Shown piece after piece: positions 1-8,242 of a DNA stretch of 26,810 bases. This stretch comes from DATLYF01 sp035575095 (GTDB taxonomy: Bacteria > Pseudomonadota > Gammaproteobacteria > Competibacterales > Competibacteraceae), in contig DATLYF010000035.1 in NCBI GenBank assembly GCA_035575095.1, forward strand, positions 1 to 26,810, in the 5' to 3' direction. The translations under genes were made by a program, and so were the position numbers. The notes under the pieces are model-generated. The model was not told the origin of the DNA and searched no databases. It saw only the letters and a program-made list of their open reading frames with translations. Each line of letters opens with the position of its first letter. The first letter of the stretch is position 1.

Positions 1-78
1 CCGCCGGTGCGCCGGCCCTGGTGGCGGGCGCTGTTCGGCGGCTGGCGCACGCCGGCGGCGGAGGCGGCGCCGGGGTGA
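1..78 (+). CDS. C-terminal end of an unidentified protein (partial)
   Basis: An open frame runs from the window edge to a TGA at 76-78 and encodes about 25 residues rich in Trp, Arg, Pro and Ala, ending in AAPG. It would converge on the ABC exporter gene, whose stop lies six bases further on, which is a normal tail-to-tail arrangement. Nothing in so short a piece identifies the family, and high-GC DNA gives open frames by chance, so this is a tentative call. Confidence 0.35.
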   Translation, partial: PPVRRPWWRALFGGWRTPAAEAAPG

Positions 79-83
79 GGGGA

Positions 84-1916
84 TCACAGCGCCGCCAGCG
101 CCGCTCCGGCCTCCTCCACCTGCTGCCGCTGCTGCAGCGCCCACAGCCGGGCGTAATGCCCGCCCAGGGCCAGCAACTCGTCGTGGCTGCCCTGCTCCAC
201 CACCCGCCCCTGGTCCAGCACCACGATCTCATCGGCGTCGACGATGGTCGACAGGCGATGAGCGATGGCCAGGGTGGTGTGGTGCGCCGCCGCCTCGCGC
301 AGCGCCTCCAGAATGGCGCGCTCGGCCTTGCTGTCCAGGGCCGAGGTGGCCTCGTCGAAGACCAGGATGCGCGGGCGTTTGAGGATGGCGCGGGCAATGG
401 CCACGCGCTGCTTCTCGCCACCGGAGAGCTTGAGGCCGCGCTCGCCGACGATGGTGGCGTAGCCCTGCGGCAGGCTGGCGATGAAGTCGTGGAGCTGGGC
501 CAGGCGCGCGGCCGCCTCGATCTCCTCCTGGGAGGCGTCGGGGCGGGCGTAGCGCAGGTTGTACTCCAGGCTCTCGTTGAACAGCACCGTATCCTGGGGA
601 ACGATGCCGATGGCGGCGCGCAGGCTGTCCTGGGTCACGGCGCGCAGATCCTGGCCGTCGATGAGGATGCGCCCACCATCGACGTCGTAGAAACGCAACA
701 GCAGCCGCGCCAGGGTGGACTTGCCGGCGCCGCTCACCCCGACCACGGCCACCTTGCGCCCGGCCGGGATGGTAAAGCTCACCCCGCGCAGGATGGGCCG
801 GTCGGGCTGGTAGGCGAAGTGCACGTCCTCGAAGCGCACCTCCCCCGACCCTACGGCCAGGGGCAGCGCCCCGGGAGCGTCGCGGATCTCCGGCTGCCGC
901 GCCAGCAGCCGCGCCAGTTCGGCCATGTCGGTCAGCGCGTAGCGGATCTGGCGGTACATGATGCCCAGCGCCCCCAAAGGGATGAACAGCTGCAGCAGCA
1001 GGGCGTTGACCATGACCAGGTCGCCCAGGCTCATGCGGCCGGCCAACACCTGCTGCGCCGCCGCCACCATCACCGCCGTCGCCCCCAGGGCGATGATGGC
1101 GCCCTGGCCGAAGTTGAGGATGCCCATGGAATTCTGGCTGAGCACGGCGCTGTCCTCCCACTGCCCCAAGGTGGTGTCGCAGCGCCGCGCCTCCAGGCGC
1201 TCGTTGCCGAAGTACTTGACCGTCTCGTAGTTGATCAGGCTGTCCAGGGCCTGGGCGTTGGCCTCCGACTCCAGACGATTCATGGCCTGCCGGTATTGCA
1301 CGCGCCAGTCCATGATCTTGACCGTGAAGCCGGCATAGAGGGCCACCGAACCGAAGACGATGGCCGCGAAGTACGGCGGAAAGCGCGACAGCAGCAGCAC
1401 CGCCACCAGGGCGAACTCCACCAGCACCGGCAGGATGTTGAACACCAGGTAGTTGAGCAGGGTCGACAGGCTGGCGGCGCCGCGCTCCAGGTCGCGGCCG
1501 ATGGCGCCGGTGCGCCGCTCCAGATGGAAGCGCAGTGACAGGGCGTGCAGATGCGCCAGGGTAGCTACGGTCAGCCGCCGCATGGCGTGGTAGCGCACCC
1601 GGGCGAAGATGCCGTCGCGCAGCTCGCTGAACAGCACGCTGGACAGGCGCAGGGCGCCGTAGGCGGCGAGCCAGGCGACGGGCAGCAGCAGCAGTCCCTG
1701 ACGGCCGGCATCGAGGCGGTCGACGATCTCCTTCAGCGCCAGCGGCACGCCGACATTGCCCAGCTTGGCGACGATCAGGCAGGCCAGGGCCAGCAGCACC
1801 CGGCCGCGGTATTCCCAGAGATAGGGCAGCAGACTGCGCAGCCGCGTCCAGTCGCGCCCGCCGCGGGCTGGCAGCGGATCGTGGTCGAGTTTCTCCAGCC
1901 TGTCCAGACGACGCAT
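84..1916 (-). CDS. Atm1/HMT1-type ABC exporter, fused permease and ATPase
   Basis: A half-transporter with an N-terminal membrane domain and a C-terminal ATPase in one chain, acting as a dimer in the inner membrane. Numbering from the upstream GTG at 1955, the membrane domain covers about residues 45-345 and the ATPase about 370-610. Visible motifs are Walker A GVSGAGKST (406-414), Q-loop VPQD, signature LSGGEKQR (510-517), Walker B ILVFDEATSALD and H-loop AIAHR. The stretch NYETVKYFGNE (242-252) is typical of the Atm1/ABCB7/HMT1 group, which exports glutathione-linked sulfur or metal compounds; the substrate here is inferred only. I prefer the ATG at 1914-1916 (about 610 residues) because the 13 extra residues from the GTG look unstructured and a GGCGGGGG stretch precedes the ATG. 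No key residue is missing. Confidence 0.9.
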   Translation of the reverse strand: MRRLDRLEKLDHDPLPARGGRDWTRLRSLLPYLWEYRGRVLLALACLIVAKLGNVGVPLALKEIVDRLDAGRQGLLLLPVAWLAAYGALRLSSVLFSELRDGIFARVRYHAMRRLTVATLAHLHALSLRFHLERRTGAIGRDLERGAASLSTLLNYLVFNILPVLVEFALVAVLLLSRFPPYFAAIVFGSVALYAGFTVKIMDWRVQYRQAMNRLESEANAQALDSLINYETVKYFGNERLEARRCDTTLGQWEDSAVLSQNSMGILNFGQGAIIALGATAVMVAAAQQVLAGRMSLGDLVMVNALLLQLFIPLGALGIMYRQIRYALTDMAELARLLARQPEIRDAPGALPLAVGSGEVRFEDVHFAYQPDRPILRGVSFTIPAGRKVAVVGVSGAGKSTLARLLLRFYDVDGGRILIDGQDLRAVTQDSLRAAIGIVPQDTVLFNESLEYNLRYARPDASQEEIEAAARLAQLHDFIASLPQGYATIVGERGLKLSGGEKQRVAIARAILKRPRILVFDEATSALDSKAERAILEALREAAAHHTTLAIAHRLSTIVDADEIVVLDQGRVVEQGSHDELLALGGHYARLWALQQRQQVEEAGAALAAL

Positions 1917-2069
1917 CGACGAGCCCCCGCCTTCAACCGGCGCCGGATGCGGCACGCACCCCGCACGGTAACCTGGACGAGATGGACGGCGCGGCGGAAT
2001 GAGACGAATAGCGCATAGGGACAGACCGGCGATGGAGGCAGAACAAATTATGCTACTGCGGCACGGGGC

Positions 2070-2162
2070 ATGCGGTCACGCCCACAGAGCGGCTCGGCAT
2101 CAGCCAAGGCGTGGGAGGGCGACCTGCAAGCACAACGGCGTAACGAGGGGGACACCGCATGA
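2070..2162 (+). pseudogene. vapB: Remnant of a VapB-type antitoxin gene
   Basis: The frame ending in TGA at 2160-2162 encodes AWEGDLQAQRRNEGDTA. The AWEGDL-x-x-x-R part closely matches the usual C-terminus of VapB antitoxins, the part that wraps the toxin. The stop overlaps the toxin ATG in the classic ATGA arrangement, which supports a vapBC operon. Upstream in this frame there is only a short run from the ATG at 2070 with no recognisable ribbon-helix-helix or AbrB DNA-binding domain, so the 5' part of the gene has been deleted or scrambled. The call rests on the tail motif plus its position next to the PIN-domain gene. Confidence 0.6.
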
Positions 2163-2566
2163 TCCTGGTGGACTCGTCGGTCTGGATCGACTTCTTCAAC
2201 GGCATCGCCTGCCCAGAGACCGATCGTCTGGACTGCCTGCTTGGGCAGCAACTACTGATGACAGGCGATCTCATCCTGGCAGAGGTGCTGCCAGGCTTCC
2301 GCCGCGACACCGATTTCCAGACCGCCCGCGATCTGCTCGCTATCCTGCCCTGCCATGATCTCGCCGGCGAGGCGATCGCACTGCAAAGCGCTATCGGCTA
2401 CCGGCTGCTGCGCAGCAAGGGTGTCACGATACGCAAGACCACCGGCATGCTGATCGGCACCTGAGGCATCGAGCAGCGGGTGCCGCTGCTGCATCGGGAC
2501 CGTGACTTCCAGCCCGCGGCCACGGCCTTTCAAGCGGATTTGTCCCGGCCTATCGGCCATCATAGG
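2159..2566 (+). pseudogene. vapC: VapC-type PIN-domain toxin, inactivated
   Basis: VapC toxins are small ribonucleases whose PIN domain binds metal through conserved acidic residues. The N-terminus MILVDSSVWIDFF has the first Asp (5), and LILAEVLPGF has the Glu (42). The usual RKT-x-D motif reads RKTTG, so the third acidic residue appears replaced by Gly (96). Five codons later a TGA at 2462-2464 stops translation. The same frame then continues with GIEQRVPLLHRDRDFQP, the normal C-terminal part of VapC with its DRDF motif. The stop therefore sits inside the gene, where the family usually has an aromatic residue. The original end is unclear because the frame stays open into the next gene; the 3' limit given is approximate. 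Together with the truncated vapB this is a dead module. Confidence 0.8.
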
Positions 2567-2599
2567 GTATGCCGATGCGCAACTTCGGAGAAACCGCCC

Positions 2600-2791
2600 A
2601 TGCAACCGCTGTCCACCTGGGAAGTCATCGCCCTGGGCCTGCTCGCCCTGCTGGTGGTGTGGCTGTTCCGCCCGGGCCTCAAGGCCGCCCTGGAGCAGAG
2701 CCGCAATGCCCCCAAGGACTGGCCGGCCGTGCTGCTACCCCTGGGACTGGTGGTCCTGTTCGTGCTCCTGCTGATCGCTCTGGCGCGCTGA
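2600..2791 (+). CDS. Small two-helix membrane protein of unknown function
   Basis: A 63-residue protein beginning MQPLSTWEV. Two hydrophobic segments are clear, about residues 9-24 and 43-62, separated by a short polar loop containing Lys, Glu and Arg, so both ends probably lie on the same side of the inner membrane. A GGAG at 2586-2589 stands at a workable distance before the ATG. The reading frame upstream is open through the vapC remnant, but the ribosome site and the Met decide the start. The 3' end overlaps the last 57 bases of the mechanosensitive channel gene on the other strand. I do not recognise the family. Confidence 0.6.
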   Translation: MQPLSTWEVIALGLLALLVVWLFRPGLKAALEQSRNAPKDWPAVLLPLGLVVLFVLLLIALAR

Positions 2792-5026
2792 GCCACTACG
2801 TCTGGCGACAGCGCGCAGCGGCGCGGCGGCGGGCGCCTCGACGAGTTCGCCGAACCCGCTTTTCAGGTGCAGATCGCGCTGCGGCAGCGGCACCGGAATG
2901 TTGTGCTTGCGCAGCGCGGTATCGATCTCCCACATGTAGGCGGCGTGCACGTTGCTCGGGCGCTTGACCGCGCGCGGCGTGATCCACACCACCAGCTCGA
3001 AGTCGTAGCCGTTCTCGCCAAAGCCGACCAGCCACACCGCCGGGTTGCGCCCGGGGATGCCGCGCAGGGTGTGGGGCAGTGCCTCGGCCGCCTCCAGCAC
3101 CGCCTGGCGCACCCGCTCCTTGTCGGTGCCGTAGGCCACTCGAAACGGCAGGTGGATGCGCCGGTAGGCCTCGAGCAGCGTCCAGTTGGTGACCTTGGTG
3201 TTCATGAACTCGGAGTTGGGCACCACGATGTCGACGTTGTCGTTGGTGTTGATCAGCGTCGAACGCACGTTGATCTCGCGCACCTCGCCCTGGATGCCGG
3301 AGGCGAGCTCGACGAAGTCGCCCACCTTGAGGCTGCGCTCGAACAGCAGGATCAGCCCCGAGACGAAGTTGTTGACGATCGACTGCAGGCCGAAACCGAT
3401 GCCGATGGCCACCGCACCGGCGACCAGGGCGAAGTTGGTAAAGTCCACCCCGATCGAGGACAGTCCAACGATGAAGCCGAGGATGATGATCAGGTAGTGC
3501 GAGAGCCGGGCGATGGTGTAGAAGGCCGGCAGGTTCACCCCCTCGCCGCGCTCGCCGAGCTGGATCAGGCCCTTGCGCAGCCAGTAGGAGATCCACCAGG
3601 CGATGGTCAGGATGAGCGCGATGCGCAACAGTCCCAGCGCCGTGACCGGGGTTTCGCCGATCTTGAACAGGCTCGCGGTGAGCAACTCGCGCAGCAGCGT
3701 CCACACCTTCTCCAGGATCTGTTCGGCGCGCGCCAGCCAGTCGCGCAGCCGTCCTTCCTTGGCGAGCAGTTGCTCGTCCACTAGCCGCAGCAGCAGCTCC
3801 GCCTGATCCAGCTCGAGCTGTAGCCGTCGCCCCTCGACCAGGGTCTCCTGGGCGAGCTGGAAGCGCTCCTGGTTGATCTGGCGGATGGCGGCCGGCATCT
3901 GTTCGGCGCCGGGCTCGACGCCGGGCGTGGCGGCAACATCGGTGCGGCCGCGCTCACGCTCGCTGTCGGCGATCCAGCCGGCGAGCTTGGTCTTGAGCTC
4001 GCCGAGGCGGGCACTGCGGTCGGCCAAGCGGGCGCGCAGACCCGGCATGATCGTCTCGGCCTGATCGAGCAACAGCGCGGTCAGCGCCGTGCGCGCCTCT
4101 AGGGCGATGAGCTGTATCTCGGCGTCGGCCTCATCGACCGCCGCCCGCAGCACCTGCTGCTGGCGCAGGCGGCCGATGGCGCGGGCCTGGGGATCGTCGC
4201 CCAGCACCTCCTGAGCCCGGGCCTGCACCCGCACATGGCGGTTCTGCGCCTGCTCCAGGAAGCGCTTGGCTTCTTCCAGGGCGACGTTCAGCGTGGGTGG
4301 ATCGTCGGGTCGAGCCTGCAAGCGCTCGCTCGCCACCTCGACCTCCTGGGCGAGCCGGGCGGCGCGCACCTCGTCGGCCTGGAGCTCGGCGCGGCGCAAC
4401 CGCAGCCGCTCCTCGGCGAGCGCCAGCGCGGTGCGTTCGGCCATGATCTCCAGGCCCTTGACCACCCGCTGCGGATCGCTGGGGGCGCTGGCCAGATAGG
4501 CCGCGAACAAGGTATCGATGCGCTTGGCGCTGCTCTTGAGGCTGCGGTCGCTCTCCTGCACCTCGTTGCGCTCGGTCTCGAGCTTGCGCTCCAGCTCACG
4601 GCGGCGGCGATCGAGGTCTAGCACCTGGTCGATGCGGTAGCCCGGGGCGTAGGCGGTGGGGGCGGGAGGCTCGGCGCTCGTCTGGCTGCGGGCCTGGGGC
4701 AGGGCCTGCAGGTTGGCGCGCAACAGCTGCAGGAAGGGCGCGGCGGCGCCGGCGACATCGGCCGGCAGTTCGGCGGCGAGGGCATCGAGACGCTTGAGCG
4801 CAGCCTGGACACGGCTCTCTAGGGTCGCGCCGTCGGCCTCGAAGTAGCGCCACCAGCTCGGCTCCAGGGCGGCCGGCTCGGGCAGGACCGGGGGCTGCTC
4901 GGTCGTCGTGCCCGGTTGCAGCCCCTCCTTGATCAGGTTCAGCGGGGTGGGGGCCTGGGCCAGAGCGCCCAGGGCCGGGACCAGTGTCAGGACCAGGCAG
5001 AACAGGATGCGTAGCAGTCTCTTCAT
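2735..5026 (-). CDS. Large MscS-family mechanosensitive channel with periplasmic coiled-coil domain
   Basis: A 763-residue inner-membrane channel of the MscS superfamily, which opens under membrane tension to release solutes during osmotic downshock. Residues 1-23 form a signal peptide ending ALA. About 60-450 is a Glu/Arg/Ala-rich, mostly helical and coiled-coil periplasmic region, as in MscK/MscM-like members. Membrane helices lie near 460-483, 503-525 and 531-562; the last is the Gly/Ala-rich pore helix (AGAVAIGIGFGLQSIVNNFVSG). The MscS beta domain follows with GDFVE and NVRST-x-I-x-T-x-DN and VPNSE (about 568-605), then the C-terminal alpha/beta domain to about 720. The protein is shorter than E. 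coli MscK (about 1120) and has fewer membrane helices. The last 20 residues are polar and antisense to the neighbouring membrane-protein gene, so the end may be a recent extension. Confidence 0.9.
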   Translation of the reverse strand: MKRLLRILFCLVLTLVPALGALAQAPTPLNLIKEGLQPGTTTEQPPVLPEPAALEPSWWRYFEADGATLESRVQAALKRLDALAAELPADVAGAAAPFLQLLRANLQALPQARSQTSAEPPAPTAYAPGYRIDQVLDLDRRRRELERKLETERNEVQESDRSLKSSAKRIDTLFAAYLASAPSDPQRVVKGLEIMAERTALALAEERLRLRRAELQADEVRAARLAQEVEVASERLQARPDDPPTLNVALEEAKRFLEQAQNRHVRVQARAQEVLGDDPQARAIGRLRQQQVLRAAVDEADAEIQLIALEARTALTALLLDQAETIMPGLRARLADRSARLGELKTKLAGWIADSERERGRTDVAATPGVEPGAEQMPAAIRQINQERFQLAQETLVEGRRLQLELDQAELLLRLVDEQLLAKEGRLRDWLARAEQILEKVWTLLRELLTASLFKIGETPVTALGLLRIALILTIAWWISYWLRKGLIQLGERGEGVNLPAFYTIARLSHYLIIILGFIVGLSSIGVDFTNFALVAGAVAIGIGFGLQSIVNNFVSGLILLFERSLKVGDFVELASGIQGEVREINVRSTLINTNDNVDIVVPNSEFMNTKVTNWTLLEAYRRIHLPFRVAYGTDKERVRQAVLEAAEALPHTLRGIPGRNPAVWLVGFGENGYDFELVVWITPRAVKRPSNVHAAYMWEIDTALRKHNIPVPLPQRDLHLKSGFGELVEAPAAAPLRAVARRSGSARQSDQQEHEQDHQSQG

Positions 5027-5121
5027 GACTCGTTTCCGGGGCGGGAGCGCGCCCGCCCGCGTTCGACTTCGTCTGCGCCTCGCCGCCCCGCCCGCCCGGC
5101 GGCCTGCCCGGTGGCGGGGGC

Positions 5122-5910
5122 TCAGCGCGGAATCACTAGTTCCATGCCCACCTCCAGATCGGTGGGACTCTTCATGCGCTCGCGGTTGGCTTCGTAGATG
5201 TCCTGCCAGCGCCCGGACTCGCGGTAAAAGCGCCGGGCGATGGAGCTCAGGGTATCACCGGGCTGCACCGTGTAGCGCTGCATTTTGGCCTGCTCCAGCG
5301 CCTGCTCGGCGCTGGCCAGGCGTGCCGCCAGCGCCTCGCGCTCGATGCGGGCCTGAGCGAGCGCTGCTTCCAGCTCCTGCAGCCGGCCCTGCAGGCGCTC
5401 GAGCGCTTCGCCCTGGCGCTGGAGTTCACTCTGCAAGGCTTCCTTCTCGCCGGTCAGCGCAGCCTGCTGCGCGCGTTGCTCCTCCAGCGCCGCTTCTAGT
5501 TGCTTGCGACCTTCGAGCAACTCATCCCGTTCCCGGGTCAGGGCCGTCAACTGCTCCTTGAGGGTGTCGCGCTCGCCGGCCAGGGTCTGGCGCTCCTCGC
5601 CAGCGGCCTTGAACTCCTCCAGCGACTTCTTCAGCGCGACGTTCTCCGCCTGCAACTGCTCGATCTCCTTGGCCTTGGCCTGAATCGCCTCGAACTGGGC
5701 CTGCAACTCGTCGCGCTGGGCGCGCAGCTCCTCGAAGGCTTTCTGCAGATCCACCGGCGGCGCCGGGGCTTCGGCAGCGGGCGCCGGGGTCGCGCTCTGC
5801 GGGGCGCCGCTGCCGGCCGCCGGCGGCGCCGCTTCCTGCCCCCACGCCGCCAGCGACGACAGCAGCAGTCCGGCTCCCAGCCACCAGTAGCCGGTCGGTT
5901 TCTTGTTCAT
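5122..5910 (-). CDS. Secreted LysM-domain protein with long coiled coil
   Basis: A 262-residue envelope protein. The N-terminus MNKKPTGYWWLGAGLLLSSLAAWGQ is a signal peptide, followed by an Ala/Pro linker. Residues about 45-205 are an almost unbroken Glu/Leu/Gln/Arg coiled coil with ELQAQ- and LEAAL-type heptads. The last 50 residues are a LysM domain (YTVQPGDTLSSIARRFY ... GMELVIPR), which binds peptidoglycan. The start at 5908-5910 is set by a strong GAGGAGG eight bases upstream; the frame is open further upstream but has no better site. A role in the cell wall or as a scaffold is inferred. The gene is divergent from the alkyltransferase gene and lies about 95 bases from the channel gene on the same strand, so the two may be cotranscribed. 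Confidence 0.88.
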   Translation of the reverse strand: MNKKPTGYWWLGAGLLLSSLAAWGQEAAPPAAGSGAPQSATPAPAAEAPAPPVDLQKAFEELRAQRDELQAQFEAIQAKAKEIEQLQAENVALKKSLEEFKAAGEERQTLAGERDTLKEQLTALTRERDELLEGRKQLEAALEEQRAQQAALTGEKEALQSELQRQGEALERLQGRLQELEAALAQARIEREALAARLASAEQALEQAKMQRYTVQPGDTLSSIARRFYRESGRWQDIYEANRERMKSPTDLEVGMELVIPR

Positions 5911-6065
5911 AGGATGTTCCTCCTCAACCCCTTGCAGAATGATTAAGTTCCCCACTCGGGCGCGCGCGCGCCGGGCCCCCTCCCCGCCGCGCAAGAATCG
6001 GGTGGTTGCACTGGCGCCACAAGACTACCCTAAAACCGATTACAGTCCCACGAGGGAACGCTGCC

Positions 6066-6926
6066 ATGAGCGACGATTACACCCGCATCGAGGCCGCCAT
6101 CCGCCTGCTGCAGGGGCGCGTGCAGGAGCAGCCCGACCTGGGCTGGCTGGCGCAGCAGCTCCATCTGAGCCCCTATCATCTGCAACGCCTGTTCCAGCGC
6201 TGGGCTGGGGTCAGCCCCAAGCGCTTCCTGCAGTTCCTTACCGTGGAGCACGCCAAGCGCCTGCTGGCGGAGTCCCACAGCGTGCTGGAGACCAGCCTGG
6301 CGGTGGGACTGTCGGGGCCGTCGCGGCTGCACGACCACTTCGTCGCCCTGGAGGCGGTCACCCCCGGCGAATACAAGCAGGGCGGTGCCGGCCTCACTCT
6401 GCGCTACGGCGTGCACGACAGCCCGTTCGGGCCGATCTTCCTGGCGCTCAGCGAGCGCGGCGTATGCGCCCTCGAGTTCCTCGGCGGGGACGAGCCGGAG
6501 GCGGCCCTGGCCGAGCTCGCGCGGCAATGGCCGCAGGCGCGCCTGCTGGCCGATGCCAGCGCCACCGCGGCGGTGGCGGATCGGCTGTTCGCCGGTCCGC
6601 CGCAGGCGCCGCTCACCGTGCAGGTGCGCGGCAGCAACTTCCAGATCCAGGTCTGGAAGGCCCTGCTGGCCATCCCCCCGGGCCAGGTCACCAGCTACCA
6701 GGAACTGGCCCGGGCTCTCGGCCGCCCCGGTGCGGCGCGCGCCGTCGGCCAGGCGGTGGCGGCCAATCCGGTGGCCTATCTCATTCCCTGCCACCGGGTG
6801 ATCCAGGCCATCGGCCTGCCCGGCGGCTACCGCTGGGGCACGCCGCGCAAGCAGGCGCTGCTGGCCTGGGAGGCGGCGCGGCGGGAGGGGCAGGCGGTCG
6901 CGGTTCAGGCGGATCAGGCCTGCTGA
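6066..6926 (+). CDS. AraC-type HTH fused to methylated-DNA-protein cysteine methyltransferase (Ada-like)
   Basis: A 286-residue protein. Residues about 5-105 are an AraC-family double helix-turn-helix (LAQQLHLSPYHLQRLFQRW, then SP-KRFLQFL). Residues about 110-275 are an O6-alkylguanine-DNA alkyltransferase, with IPCHRVI holding the acceptor Cys242 and the usual GTPRK-x-LL tail. The protein removes alkyl groups from guanine by irreversible transfer to this Cys, and the HTH suggests it also regulates or targets DNA. It lacks the N-terminal zinc domain of E. coli Ada that repairs phosphotriesters, so it corresponds to the second and third parts of Ada only. The ATG at 6066 follows a GAGGG; the open frame extends 20 codons upstream without a site. 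It is the last core gene before the AT-rich block. Confidence 0.92.
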   Translation: MSDDYTRIEAAIRLLQGRVQEQPDLGWLAQQLHLSPYHLQRLFQRWAGVSPKRFLQFLTVEHAKRLLAESHSVLETSLAVGLSGPSRLHDHFVALEAVTPGEYKQGGAGLTLRYGVHDSPFGPIFLALSERGVCALEFLGGDEPEAALAELARQWPQARLLADASATAAVADRLFAGPPQAPLTVQVRGSNFQIQVWKALLAIPPGQVTSYQELARALGRPGAARAVGQAVAANPVAYLIPCHRVIQAIGLPGGYRWGTPRKQALLAWEAARREGQAVAVQADQAC

Positions 6927-7083
6927 GACGCGGCGGACTGTGCTAAGCTGCGGCAATCTTGTACTGCCAGCTCCGGGGCGTCGTTATCCTGCGGAAAGGA
7001 TAGGATAGTATTGCCCGCTATCTGATAGCCCTTGAGCTGTAATTATTGATTCAGATTGCTAAGTTTAACTTTGTGGAGGCTGT

Positions 7084-8148
7084 ATGAAGTTCTCGACTCA
7101 ATTAAGCGGGCTGATTTTCAACTTGCTTCGCAAGAAACCAGTGCTGAGATCTGCGGAGGCAGAAGATCAGAGCTATGCAAACAAGATAAAGCGAGAAATC
7201 GACAGCTACAAGCATGTAGTGAACGTCGCAAACCTTCCGGACATTCATGGCTATTGGGCACACAACTATGTGCTGCCTTTGCTTGAGCAGTTTGGTTTTC
7301 GAAACGAAGAAGAATTTTATCAAAATTATATTATTAAGGTTTGCCGCAGCAGCGAGAGCAAGATAAATCGTATAATCGCGCTCGGATCAGGAAATTGCGA
7401 ACTCGAAGTCTCTCTTGCAAGAAAATTGCTCGACGCCAAGATTACTAATTTCGTATTTGAGTGCACAGACCTTAATCCTTTTATGCTTGAGCGCGGCAAA
7501 GCCCTCGCCCAAAGCAAGGGGGTTTCCGAGCATCTTTTGTTCACAGAAGTAGACATCAATAAATGGACGCCAAACGTCGAATATAATATAGTAATCGCTA
7601 ATCACTCGCTCCATCACTTTGTAGAGCTTGAGAATATTTTCGGGTCGATTCGTCGCTGTCTTTCGCCTTCGGGTTATTTCTTAACTCACGACATGATCGG
7701 TCGGAATGGGCATATGCGCTGGCCAGAAGCTCTGGATGTGGTAAATAAATTATGGAAGGAGCTTCCAGAGAAGTACAAATACAATCATCTTCAGCGACGA
7801 CTTGAACTAGAGTATGATAATTTTGATTGTTCTGTGGATGGTTTTGAGGGTATCCGAGCACAAGACATTCTCCCTTTATTGATAAAGAATTTTCATTTCG
7901 AACTTTTTGTGCCTTTCGGAAATGTAATTGATATATTTGTTGATAGATGTTTTGGGCATAATTTCGATGTTTCAAATGAATGGGATCGAAATTTTATTGA
8001 CAGAGTTCAACATCTAGATCAAGCCAGTATTGAGTCTGGTGAACTCAAGCCCACACATATGTACGCAGCGTTGACTACCGTTTTACCAAAAGAGCAACAT
8101 TTCCACAAACATCTAACACCAGAATTCTGCGTACGTATAGCCAATTAG
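7084..8148 (+). CDS. Class I SAM-dependent methyltransferase, target unknown
   Basis: A 354-residue protein. A Rossmann-type methyltransferase core lies at about residues 95-210: IIALGSGNCELEV is the SAM-binding motif I, FECTDLNPFML the acidic motif II, NIVIANHSLHHFVEL the motif IV region with the double His, and LSPSGYFLTHDMIG the post-IV strand. The first 90 residues are charged and helical. The C-terminal 140 residues (aromatic-rich, with FVPFGNVIDIFVDRCFGHNF) look like a substrate-binding part I cannot assign. The ATG is preceded by GGAGG at 7075-7079. Codon use is AT-rich and unlike the flanking genes, which suggests horizontal transfer. It stands alone ahead of two secreted-protein genes, with no glycosyltransferase or other partner that would reveal the substrate. 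Confidence 0.85.
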   Translation: MKFSTQLSGLIFNLLRKKPVLRSAEAEDQSYANKIKREIDSYKHVVNVANLPDIHGYWAHNYVLPLLEQFGFRNEEEFYQNYIIKVCRSSESKINRIIALGSGNCELEVSLARKLLDAKITNFVFECTDLNPFMLERGKALAQSKGVSEHLLFTEVDINKWTPNVEYNIVIANHSLHHFVELENIFGSIRRCLSPSGYFLTHDMIGRNGHMRWPEALDVVNKLWKELPEKYKYNHLQRRLELEYDNFDCSVDGFEGIRAQDILPLLIKNFHFELFVPFGNVIDIFVDRCFGHNFDVSNEWDRNFIDRVQHLDQASIESGELKPTHMYAALTTVLPKEQHFHKHLTPEFCVRIAN

Positions 8149-8242
8149 CGATCAGATTGGGTTCGAAAGGCCCTCCGCCTATCGGGCTTGGGTCATAGTG
8201 TTTTTGTGGAAAGTCTTTTTTGCATGAATAAGGAGAATGGAT

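Noticed and set aside
2462..2464. TGA as a recoded Trp or selenocysteine codon
   Set aside because: Several intact genes here end at TGA, no selenocysteine element is visible, and this toxin has another damaged residue, so plain decay is more likely.
6985..7002. TATCCT/AGGATA small hairpin near the left edge of the AT-rich block
   Set aside because: Only six base pairs, with no matching copy at the right edge, so no support as an attachment site or terminator.
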